NCBI GenBank assembly: GCA_004554385.1
Contig: SFMO01000172.1
Span: forward strand, 1 to 12,552
Reading direction: 5' to 3'
From: Ruminococcus flavefaciens
GTDB taxonomy: Bacteria > Bacillota > Clostridia > Oscillospirales > Ruminococcaceae
Length of the DNA: 12,552 nt
Positions 1 through 5,648 of this stretch are shown here, one piece after another; position 1 is the stretch's first letter; each line of letters begins with the position of its first letter. The notes below the pieces were generated by a model. The model searched no databases and was not told the origin of the DNA. It saw only the letters and a program-made list of their open reading frames with translations. Made by a program: the position numbers and the translations under genes.

Positions 1-193
1 CCGAGCTGTCAATGCTTCCGCGGTAGCTGTACTGCCCGAGCAGAAGCTTCAAAAATGTAGTTTTTCCTTTGCCGTTGCGCCCGATAAAGCCAAGCTTCCA
101 GTTAGTATCTATTGAGAAGGAAACGTCCTCGAAAATATTATCGAAGCTCCCCTCATAGTAAAATGTCAGTCCGTTTACGTTTATCTGTGACAT
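1..193 (-). CDS. Lsa-like ABC-F ATPase, ribosome protection (N-terminal part)
   Basis: The gene runs off the left edge of the window; 64 codons are visible. The sequence shows an ATP-binding cassette beginning: a beta strand with the start MSQINVNGLTFYYEG, then NWKLGFIGRNGKGKTTFLKL, in which G38-R-N-G-K-G-K-T45 is the Walker A loop. The phrase NWKLGFIGRNGKGKTT closely resembles Lsa/Vga-type ABC-F proteins. These are soluble twin-ATPase proteins that bind the ribosomal E site and displace lincosamides, streptogramin A or pleuromutilins; they are not transporters. ATG at 191-193 is chosen because GGAG of the ribosome binding site (about 203-208) lies 8 bases upstream; an in-frame ATG at 197-199 would leave only 2 bases. 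The long structured leader supports the ABC-F reading. Only the N-terminus is visible, so the linker and second ATPase domain cannot be checked, and drug specificity is unknown. Confidence 0.82.
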   Translation of the reverse strand, partial: MSQINVNGLTFYYEGSFDNIFEDVSFSIDTNWKLGFIGRNGKGKTTFLKLLLGQYSYRGSIDSS

Positions 194-214
194 ATTCATC
201 TCTCCTTCCGAAGT

Positions 215-250
215 AAAAAAATGGAACTCTTTGCTGCCAAAAAGTTCCAT
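215..250 (-). terminator. Intrinsic terminator (attenuator) in the ABC-F leader
   Basis: Read on the minus strand, ATGGAACTTTTT (250-239) pairs with AAAGAGTTCCAT (232-221), a 12-bp stem with one G-T wobble and a GGCAGC loop. It is followed at once by a run of seven T (221-215). The hairpin sits about 6 bases before the ribosome binding site of the ABC-F gene and about 210 bases after the predicted transcription start. It can therefore end transcription before the gene, as expected of an attenuator and not of a 3'-end terminator. Confidence 0.8.
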
Positions 251-420
251 TACGTATCTATAACCTCAGAAAAAGAGCATAGCTGTGCAGCTATCCCTCT
301 CAATAATATTCAAAAGCGCACAAAAAAGAGGTTATGAGAACATAATCCACTTTTGGCAACATGATAAGACAGTACGCATAAAGCCCACTGTCAGCTTAAA
401 TATTCATGTACTCAAAAGTG
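233..420 (-). promoter_or_regulatory. Alternative-pairing segments of the ABC-F attenuator
   Basis: Four segments, named in minus-strand order, can pair in alternative ways. Segment 1 (420-413, CACTTTTG) is complementary to segment 2 (355-348, CAAAAGTG). Segment 2, extended to 360-349 (GTTGCCAAAAGT), is also complementary, with one bulged T, to segment 3 (245-233, ACTTTTTGGCAGC). Segment 3 forms part of the 5' arm and loop of the terminator whose 3' arm is segment 4 (232-221). So 1:2 leaves the terminator free, while 2:3 disrupts it. Local hairpins lie between: 392-368 (GACAGT with ACTGTC), 347-331 (GGATTATG with CATAACC) and about 295-281 (ATAGCT with AGCTAT). Pairings were found by eye; energies were not computed. 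Confidence 0.65.
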
Positions 421-422
421 AA

Positions 423-434
423 TTATTTTTTCAT
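423..434 (-). CDS. Three-residue leader peptide (Met-Lys-Lys) of the ABC-F attenuator
   Basis: On the minus strand ATG-AAA-AAA-TAA begins about 25 bases after the predicted transcription start. It is preceded by GAGGTG (445-440), 5 bases from the ATG, within a purine-rich AAAGAGGTG. The stop codon ends 2 bases before segment 1 of the attenuator (420-413), so a ribosome stalled on any of the three codons would cover that segment. Drugs of the ABC-F target classes act at the peptidyl transferase centre and block early elongation, which would suit such a short reading frame. Being only three codons, it could be coincidental. A second tiny frame (ATG-AAT-ATT-TAA, about 406-395) has no good ribosome binding site. 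Confidence 0.5.
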   Translation of the reverse strand: MKK

Positions 435-464
435 CCTCACACCTCTTTCGGTTCAATTTGATTT

Positions 465-493
465 AGTATACCATAGATTTGAGAAAATGTCAA
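465..493 (-). promoter_or_regulatory. Sigma-A promoter of the ABC-F gene
   Basis: On the minus strand TTGACA (493-488) and TATACT (470-465) are separated by exactly 17 bases. The -35 box matches consensus fully and the -10 box at five of six positions. Transcription should start near 458, giving a leader of about 265 bases before the ABC-F start codon. A strong constitutive promoter fits control by premature termination. The gene is divergent from the serpin gene, whose promoter region begins about 55 bases away. Confidence 0.85.
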
Positions 494-548
494 GAAAGAC
501 AGGTGAGCGGCTTTATAAATGTTCACAGAATATTTACAATTTCATCCG

Positions 549-577
549 CACATCTCCCCTGTCAAATACGTTATACT
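549..577 (+). promoter_or_regulatory. Candidate serpin promoter, with motif shared with the second dockerin gene
   Basis: TATACT (572-577) is a reasonable -10 box, but 17 bases upstream the sequence is CACATC, a poor sigma-A -35. The stretch CACAT (549-553), 13 bases, TACGTT (567-572) recurs at the same internal spacing upstream of the other dockerin gene (4160-4183). An ECF-type promoter, with a -10 like CGTT and CACAT near -35, is therefore an alternative. The start codon lies 60 bases downstream. Which sigma factor is used cannot be told from sequence alone. Confidence 0.4.
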
Positions 578-586
578 TAGTAAAAC

Positions 587-600
587 AGCACAGGTGTGCT
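587..600 (+). promoter_or_regulatory. Small dyad between the serpin promoter and start
   Basis: AGCACA-GG-TGTGCT is a perfect 6-bp inverted repeat with a 2-base centre, lying just after the predicted transcription start (near 584) and 17 bases before the ribosome binding site. Such a position suits a repressor operator or a small 5' UTR hairpin. No binding protein is identifiable. Confidence 0.35.
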
Positions 601-631
601 TATATTATGTTATTTAAGAGGAGGTTTTATT

Positions 632-2179
632 ATGAAATTCAAAAGGATCATCGCAGCAGCCGCTGCACTTTGTCTCGCAGCTCCTGCCGCAGCTAATACT
701 ATGACCGCATGGGCTACTCAGCCTATCGCAAAAGTAGTTCCCGGCGATGTCAATGTGGATTATACATTCAATCTCGCTGATATGGTTCTTTTCCAGCGTT
801 ATCTCAGAGGTGACGACTGCGCGTTCCTGTTCCCTGCTTACAAAGAACCGGGACCGGGCGGAGATGTGAACGAGGACGGAAGCTTCGACATCTTCGACCT
901 TATCGGCATGAGAAAGCTTATCGTAAGTGACATCACCTCAGCACCTGAACCTGATGTTGAAACTGCCGCAAGGAACCTGTGCGAAGGTATAAAAAGATCG
1001 CCGAATACAAGTGGTATCCACATGGAGGACTATCAGAACAACAGGAATTTTATTGACAGCCAGACTAAGTTCACTGTTGATATGTTCAAAAAGACATACA
1101 GCGAGAAAAAGGGCGGCAACGACCTTATATCGCCATATTCCATTGTACAGGCTCTCGGCATGACAGCAAACGGAGCAAACGGTCAGACACTCAGGGAAAT
1201 GGAAAATGTTCTGGGCGACGGAATGGATATAGCAAGCCTTAACCGCTATCTTCGCGGTCAGCGTGAAAGCACCGTAAACAACAGTGACTGGGCTAAGTGG
1301 TCATTCAGCACTGCTAATTCTATTTGGGCAAGAAACGACAAGAACCGTATCCAGGCTCGTCCCGAGTTTATCCAGAACTGTGTTGACTACTACGATTCCG
1401 AATTCTATATTGCACCCTTTGACGATACCACTCTTGCAGACGTGAATAACTGGGTCAACATAAAGACCAACAAGATGATCCCCAGTATACTCGACAAAAT
1501 AGATTACAACGACGTTATGTACCTTGTGAACGCAGTGGCATTCGAGGCTGAGTGGATGGATCCGTATGAGAAAAACATGGTCAGGGACGGCAAATTCACC
1601 GCTGCTGACGGAACTGAGCAGGAAGCAAAAATGCTATGCAGCTCTGAGATATACACCACAGACGAAAACACCAGGGGCATGATAAAATTCTACTCAGGAA
1701 GGCGCTACGGCTTTGCAGCCCTGCTCCCGAATGAAGATACTCCTGTCGACACATACATCGAGGATATGTCTCCAGATAAGCTCCACAAGCTCATCTCGGA
1801 ATACCGCACAACAAACTACGAAATGGTAAGCGCACAGCTGCCGAAATTCAAGTACGATTACGAAAACGAACTCAACGACGAGCTGATCGATATGGGAATG
1901 CCGACTGCATTCTCAGTTGACGCAGACTTCTCCAATATGTCATCTATAACAGATCAGAATCCTCTCCATATCGGCTACGTCAAGCACAAAACTTTCATCG
2001 ACCTGGACGAAAACGGTACAAAGGCTGCCGCAGCGACTATAGTTGCAATGAAGGATAACGCAATGCCAAGAACTCCCGAAAACGAAATAGTTTTCGACAG
2101 ACCTTTCGTTTACTGCATTTTCGATACCGATACCTATATCCCTGTATTCATAGGAGTTTTAAACTCTCTTGAGCAATAA
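632..2179 (+). CDS. Secreted dockerin-serpin (cellulosomal serine or cysteine protease inhibitor)
   Basis: The 515-residue protein has a signal peptide (about 1-29, lysines then an Ala/Leu core). A dockerin follows, with calcium loops at 39-50 (D39, N41, D43, N47, D50) and 78-89 (D78, N80, D82, D86, D89), each followed by a short helix. A linker leads to a full serpin domain (about 145-515). The hinge of the reactive loop, N461-G-T-K-A-A-A-A-T469, is the small-residue pattern of inhibitory serpins. The end FDRPFVYCIFDTDTYIPVFIGV matches the serpin C-terminal signature. Counting from the hinge puts P1 near N476 (uncertain), so the target protease is not obvious. Dockerin-serpins are known from cellulosome producers, where they are thought to protect the complex from proteases. 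ATG 632 is preceded by AGAGGAGG with 7 bases spacing. The gene appears monocistronic. The dockerin is N-terminal, whereas it is C-terminal in most cellulosomal enzymes. Confidence 0.93.
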   Translation: MKFKRIIAAAAALCLAAPAAANTMTAWATQPIAKVVPGDVNVDYTFNLADMVLFQRYLRGDDCAFLFPAYKEPGPGGDVNEDGSFDIFDLIGMRKLIVSDITSAPEPDVETAARNLCEGIKRSPNTSGIHMEDYQNNRNFIDSQTKFTVDMFKKTYSEKKGGNDLISPYSIVQALGMTANGANGQTLREMENVLGDGMDIASLNRYLRGQRESTVNNSDWAKWSFSTANSIWARNDKNRIQARPEFIQNCVDYYDSEFYIAPFDDTTLADVNNWVNIKTNKMIPSILDKIDYNDVMYLVNAVAFEAEWMDPYEKNMVRDGKFTAADGTEQEAKMLCSSEIYTTDENTRGMIKFYSGRRYGFAALLPNEDTPVDTYIEDMSPDKLHKLISEYRTTNYEMVSAQLPKFKYDYENELNDELIDMGMPTAFSVDADFSNMSSITDQNPLHIGYVKHKTFIDLDENGTKAAAATIVAMKDNAMPRTPENEIVFDRPFVYCIFDTDTYIPVFIGVLNSLEQ

Positions 2180-2257
2180 TTTTTAAGATTTTTTTAAGCA
2201 TAGCCTGTTATAGTAAGACCATACAAGCCGCATCTGCACATCAGCGGCAAGCATAAA

Positions 2258-2300
2258 CCGTATTCCGCAGAGTCCGCACCGGAGTTAATACGGACTCTGC
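2258..2300 (+). repeat. Overlapping inverted repeats downstream of the serpin
   Basis: GCAGAGTCCG (2267-2276) and CGGACTCTGC (2291-2300) form a perfect 10-bp stem. An alternative stem, CCGTATT (2258-2264) with AATACGG (2287-2293), uses some of the same bases, so the two are mutually exclusive. There is no T-run after either, so this is not a typical intrinsic terminator. It may stabilise the serpin mRNA 3' end or belong to a small RNA. Confidence 0.55.
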
Positions 2301-2315
2301 ACAGGGGGACAATTC

Positions 2316-2352
2316 AGAGGGGAGCTTCACATCATGGAGTTCCCCTTTATTA
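2316..2352 (+). terminator. Probable terminator of the serpin gene
   Basis: AGAGGGGAGCT (2316-2326) pairs with AGTTCCCCTTT (2338-2348) with two G-T wobbles and an 11-base loop, followed by the short T-rich stretch TTTATT. It lies about 140 bases after the serpin stop codon and before the sigma-factor promoter. The T-run is short, so efficiency may be partial. Confidence 0.5.
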
Positions 2353-2425
2353 ATGCAGTTTCTACAAAAAGCGGATATAATACGCTTCATTTTAGTCATT
2401 TAAGCTGAATTATCCCATTCTGATG

Positions 2426-2454
2426 TTGCTTTATTTCTTATTATATGATATAAT
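2426..2454 (+). promoter_or_regulatory. Sigma-A promoter of the ECF sigma operon
   Basis: TTGCTT (2426-2431), 17 bases, TATAAT (2449-2454). The -10 lies in a 15-base perfect inverted repeat, ATTATAT-G-ATATAAT (2440-2454), which recurs base for base at the recD2 promoter (8704-8718). Transcription should start near 2461, 27 bases before the start codon. Confidence 0.75.
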
Positions 2455-2487
2455 GTATTTTATAAGTGCGCGAAGGAGGTGGACTCA

Positions 2488-2949
2488 TTGCCGATCAACA
2501 TCGACCAGCAGTATGACAGGATCTATCGCTACTGCTTTATGAGAGTCCGCCATAAGGAGACCGCAGAGGATATTACTCAGGAGACCTTCCTTCGCTACCT
2601 CGAACACCCACACTATAACAGCGTCGATAAGACACTGCAGCTTCTCTATACCATCGCAGGCAACCTCTGCAATGACGAGTTCCGCAGAGCAAAGCTTTCG
2701 GAGCTCCCGGAGGACAAAGCCGCCGATGAGGACATAGAGGACAGCGTTCTGTCAGGCTTTCAGCTGAAACAGGCTCTTGCAAGGCTCTCCGACGATGACA
2801 GGGAAATAATTCTCCTGCGCTATGTCAACGAGGTCCCTGTAAACGTCATCGCAAAGCTGCATAATATGTCGCGTTTTGCACTGAACCGCAGGATACACAG
2901 GATCCTCGGAAAGCTGCATGAGTATATGGGAAAGGAGGAGCTTATATGA
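2488..2949 (+). CDS. ECF-type RNA polymerase sigma factor
   Basis: The protein (153 residues from TTG 2488) has the two-domain plan of extracytoplasmic-function sigma factors. Region 2 is at about 6-70, including YCFMRVRHKETAEDITQETF, the -10-recognition and core-binding part, and LYTIAGNLCNDEFRR. Residues 72-92 form a short acidic linker. Region 4 is at about 94-145, with ALARLSDDDREIILLRY followed by a helix-turn-helix around residues 117-138 that reads the -35 element. TTG 2488 is preferred because AAGGAGG (2473-2479) then has 8 bases spacing; a GTG at 2479 would overlap the ribosome binding site. The stop codon overlaps the next gene's ATG by 4 bases (ATGA), implying translational coupling with a probable membrane regulator. 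Its regulon is unknown; a motif shared upstream of the flanking dockerin genes is a candidate target. Confidence 0.88.
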   Translation: MPINIDQQYDRIYRYCFMRVRHKETAEDITQETFLRYLEHPHYNSVDKTLQLLYTIAGNLCNDEFRRAKLSELPEDKAADEDIEDSVLSGFQLKQALARLSDDDREIILLRYVNEVPVNVIAKLHNMSRFALNRRIHRILGKLHEYMGKEELI

Positions 2950-4097
2950 CCTATAAAGATAAAAAAGCTCTCAAGGAAGCCTTTGACTTCCCCGAGCCCG
3001 ACAAAAAACAGGAATTCATGGAGGAGTTCGCAAAGCTCTCCCACAATACTGTTAAAAAGTCAATACTGCCCGTCGTTATGCGTCTGGGTGCGGCTGCCGC
3101 AATGATGGGAGCTATAGTGCTGATTTTCGCCAATATGCCAAAGGATACAGCGGATTTCGGAAATGACAATGCAATCATAACTGTAACAGAGACTTCTTCA
3201 GAAGCAGATGCCACGGCTGCACCAACTGCCGTTACTACCACAAGGCCTGTCAGTGATAACACTGCTGAAACGTCAGAAGTCACAAGCACATCTGCCGGAA
3301 CAACAAAGGCTGTCGCTTCATCGGAAACTGTGACTTCCCAGAGGACCGCGGCTTCACCGCAGACAACAGCTGTGAGGACTACTGCTGTTCATACGACTGT
3401 CCGTACCACATCGTCCGCGGAAAAGAACGAATCGCCTCCGGTCACTTCTGCAACAACTATCGTGTCCGAGGATATAGTCACAAGTGAGCACAACAAAGAT
3501 GCAGGCCGTGATATGAGAGTTCTCCCCGATATGATCTATCCCCTCCGCGACAAGACCATCAATGAGGATCAGATGTATCCGCCGGACAACAGCGACCAGC
3601 AGCAGGGACCTTCTGTGTCAAAGCCTGTTGATACGGATAATATGCTCAGGGAGATGTATAAAGATTCCAGTGCAGTAATACTTGCAAATGTTGACGAAAT
3701 GCTGTATACTTCTATTAACGGTACTGCTGTTACTGCAGAAAATCTGACCGTTGTAAGCTCCTTCAAGGGTGGGCTTTCCCAAAACGACATGATAACCGTG
3801 TTTTTCATAGGAGGATATGTCCCTGCCGAGGAGTATATGAAAAGCCATGAACACGCATATATCGACTCCCCCGAGGAATACTCCGTCTACGAAAAGTACA
3901 TGGTCAGATCACGCCAGGAAAAGGAAGGACAGTATATCTTTTTTATCAGAAATGACGATGAAAATATAAAGGAGGGAGCTTATTCCCCTGTAAGAAGCGG
4001 AAATACGGCTGTTTTCAGGAAGATATACGACAACTATGTCTCTCTTGATGATCCACGGCTTTACTTCACCGAAGCTCAGCTGAATGAGCTGGGATAA
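2946..4097 (+). CDS. Probable membrane anti-sigma factor with external sensor domain
   Basis: This 383-residue protein begins with a short charged cytoplasmic part (1-40), rich in Lys, Glu and Phe. A single membrane segment follows (about 41-63). Next comes a low-complexity Thr/Ser/Ala linker (about 78-180), then an external beta-rich domain (about 229-383) with VVSSFKGGLSQNDMITVFFIGG and a later GQYIFFIRNDDEN. I do not recognise a named family; the last part resembles secreted domains with a KG...GD..V...GG...G..YLLFL pattern found in Firmicutes hypothetical proteins. Overlap with the ECF sigma gene and the single-pass topology suggest the N-terminus holds the sigma factor while the external domain senses a surface signal. 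No zinc-binding HxxxCxxC anti-sigma motif is present. AAGGAGGAG (2932-2940) precedes the ATG. The anti-sigma role is an inference from context. Confidence 0.68.
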   Translation: MTYKDKKALKEAFDFPEPDKKQEFMEEFAKLSHNTVKKSILPVVMRLGAAAAMMGAIVLIFANMPKDTADFGNDNAIITVTETSSEADATAAPTAVTTTRPVSDNTAETSEVTSTSAGTTKAVASSETVTSQRTAASPQTTAVRTTAVHTTVRTTSSAEKNESPPVTSATTIVSEDIVTSEHNKDAGRDMRVLPDMIYPLRDKTINEDQMYPPDNSDQQQGPSVSKPVDTDNMLREMYKDSSAVILANVDEMLYTSINGTAVTAENLTVVSSFKGGLSQNDMITVFFIGGYVPAEEYMKSHEHAYIDSPEEYSVYEKYMVRSRQEKEGQYIFFIRNDDENIKEGAYSPVRSGNTAVFRKIYDNYVSLDDPRLYFTEAQLNELG

Positions 4098-4112
4098 ACG
4101 ATTTTTTGTACT

Positions 4113-4139
4113 AATTTTTTGTTCCGAAAAAAATTTTTT
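4113..4139 (+). terminator. Weak AT-only hairpin after the anti-sigma gene
   Basis: AATTTTTT (4113-4120) can pair with AAAAAATT (4128-4135) across a GTTCCGA loop, followed by more T. The all-AT stem would be weak. It may be a poor terminator or simply an A/T-rich upstream element for the next gene's promoter. Confidence 0.3.
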
Positions 4140-4159
4140 AAAAACTGTGCCATTTCTGT

Positions 4160-4190
4160 CACATTTCCTTTCGCCGGTACGTTTTATTAT
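4160..4190 (+). promoter_or_regulatory. Candidate promoter of the dockerin-transglutaminase operon
   Basis: CACAT (4160-4164), 13 bases, TACGTT (4178-4183) repeats the motif found upstream of the serpin gene. Part of the 13-base spacer also matches (TCC, T and C at the same places). TATTAT (4185-4190) could be a sigma-A -10, but there is no convincing -35. The start codon is 42 bases downstream. An ECF-type promoter reading is possible but unproven. Confidence 0.35.
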
Positions 4191-4224
4191 TATGGAACAA
4201 TTTTTATGAAAGGAAGATTTTCTT

Positions 4225-5631
4225 ATGAAGCATCAAAAGGTGTTGAGCGTAATACTGGCTTCCGCTATAACAGCAGCAACTGTTATGCCTGCCACGATCT
4301 GCGCTGCAACAAAGGGAGACCTGAATAACGACAATACCATCAGTGCTGATGATCTTACACTGCTGCAGGGATATGTGCTTGGCAGGAACGAGTTTACAAG
4401 CGCTCAGTTCACATCAGCTGATATAAACGGTGACGGTGCAGTCGATTCCTATGACGTCACCTCACTGAGAAAGCTCATTCTCACCACCCCGAGAACACTT
4501 AAATTCAAGGCTGTCACCGACCGTATACAGAGCGGATTCACAGACGCTCTGAAAAAACTCGACATTCAGTCAGGCGGCACTGTAGTAGGTTCGTCAGACG
4601 AACTGAAAAAGGCTTTGTCCCCTTACTTCTCCGAGTCACTGGTAAAGAGCTATACAGATAAATACAACGACAGCTTCTTCAAGGATTCGGTACTCATGGT
4701 AAAGCCCGTCTACTTCGATCCCGCTGCTTACCAGGAGAAAAAGGAGGTCACAAAGGCTCCATGCGGCTGTACATCAGCTTACGCAGGTACATACGTGCCA
4801 TCTCCTGCTGTTACCGAGTATATGAACATCAGAAAAGAACATGACTACAACTCTGCATCACTGGGAACTATACTCCCGGGGCAGAAGTTCACCATAACAT
4901 ACAGCGACGGTCATTACGGCCATGTCAATATAAACGGCATCTCAGGCTATGTCAATATGGATTACGTCACCAAGGTCGAGGATACAAGCGTAAAGTATAC
5001 AGCCTATCCCGATATAAAGATAAACAGCGTCAAGTACGCAGACGGCAGAGTCACTGTTGACGCTGCTCAGTTCAACGCTTCTGCTCCCGTGGGATTTGCA
5101 GCAGCTGTGATCGCTCAGGCCGTTGTCCTCAGAAAGGACTACTATGCCTCCGAGACCAACTGGACAGTATCAACTACATCAGCACCGCCTACAACTACCA
5201 CGACCACTACGACCTGTCCTTATCCACTGGCTAAGCAAAAGCTCGATGAGGTAGGCTGGGATCTCCAGAAGGCATTCAACGCTTCTGTTATCCCTTATTA
5301 CGGTCCTAATGATTTCCCCAAGGACTCCAAGACAACTATGCAGTGGTATGCGGACTATGGCTTCAAGAACGGCAAGGGCAACTGCTACGTTATGGCTGCT
5401 ATGTTCTGTGAGATGGCAAAGCTTCTCGGCTATGACGCTCATCAGATCTCAGGACGCGTTCCCCTCAAGGCAGGCGGATACGGTCCTCACTCATGGGTAG
5501 AAGTAAAGTTCGAGGGCACTACTTATGTATGCGATCCCGACTTTGCTGAAGAAACCAAGAGAAATGGTTATATGATAACATATGGTCAGTCAGGTACATG
5601 GGTTTACCAGAAAGACACAGTAATGAGCTGA
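4225..5631 (+). CDS. Secreted dockerin protein with SH3 and transglutaminase-like domains
   Basis: The 468-residue protein has a signal peptide (1 to about 28). A dockerin follows, with calcium loops at 32-43 and 66-77 (Asp/Asn at loop positions 1, 3, 5 and 12 in both). Next are an uncharacterised segment (about 95-170), an SH3-like domain (about 191-252, with NIRKEHDYNSASLGTILPGQ), a second uncharacterised stretch (about 264-305), a Thr linker (319-330) and a C-terminal transglutaminase-like domain (about 335-468). The likely triad is C387 (GNCYVM), H422 (PHSWVEV) and D437 (CDPDF). Such domains act as cysteine proteases, peptidoglycan peptidases or protein crosslinkers; SH3 domains often bind cell wall. 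It probably acts at the cell surface or on the cellulosome. AAAGGAAGA precedes ATG 4225. It leads an apparent operon with the lipoprotein and acyltransferase. The substrate cannot be read from the sequence. Confidence 0.9.
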   Translation: MKHQKVLSVILASAITAATVMPATICAATKGDLNNDNTISADDLTLLQGYVLGRNEFTSAQFTSADINGDGAVDSYDVTSLRKLILTTPRTLKFKAVTDRIQSGFTDALKKLDIQSGGTVVGSSDELKKALSPYFSESLVKSYTDKYNDSFFKDSVLMVKPVYFDPAAYQEKKEVTKAPCGCTSAYAGTYVPSPAVTEYMNIRKEHDYNSASLGTILPGQKFTITYSDGHYGHVNINGISGYVNMDYVTKVEDTSVKYTAYPDIKINSVKYADGRVTVDAAQFNASAPVGFAAAVIAQAVVLRKDYYASETNWTVSTTSAPPTTTTTTTTCPYPLAKQKLDEVGWDLQKAFNASVIPYYGPNDFPKDSKTTMQWYADYGFKNGKGNCYVMAAMFCEMAKLLGYDAHQISGRVPLKAGGYGPHSWVEVKFEGTTYVCDPDFAEETKRNGYMITYGQSGTWVYQKDTVMS

Positions 5632-5648
5632 CCAAGGGAGGATAAACA

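Noticed and set aside
406..696. A plus-strand 96-codon frame before the serpin
   Set aside because: It covers the ABC-F promoter, leader and serpin signal sequence in another frame, and has no ribosome binding site.
2370..2385. GCG-GATATAATA-CGC with a TATAAT, a possible extra promoter before the sigma operon
   Set aside because: No acceptable -35 lies 16 to 18 bases upstream, and a better promoter is present at 2426-2454.
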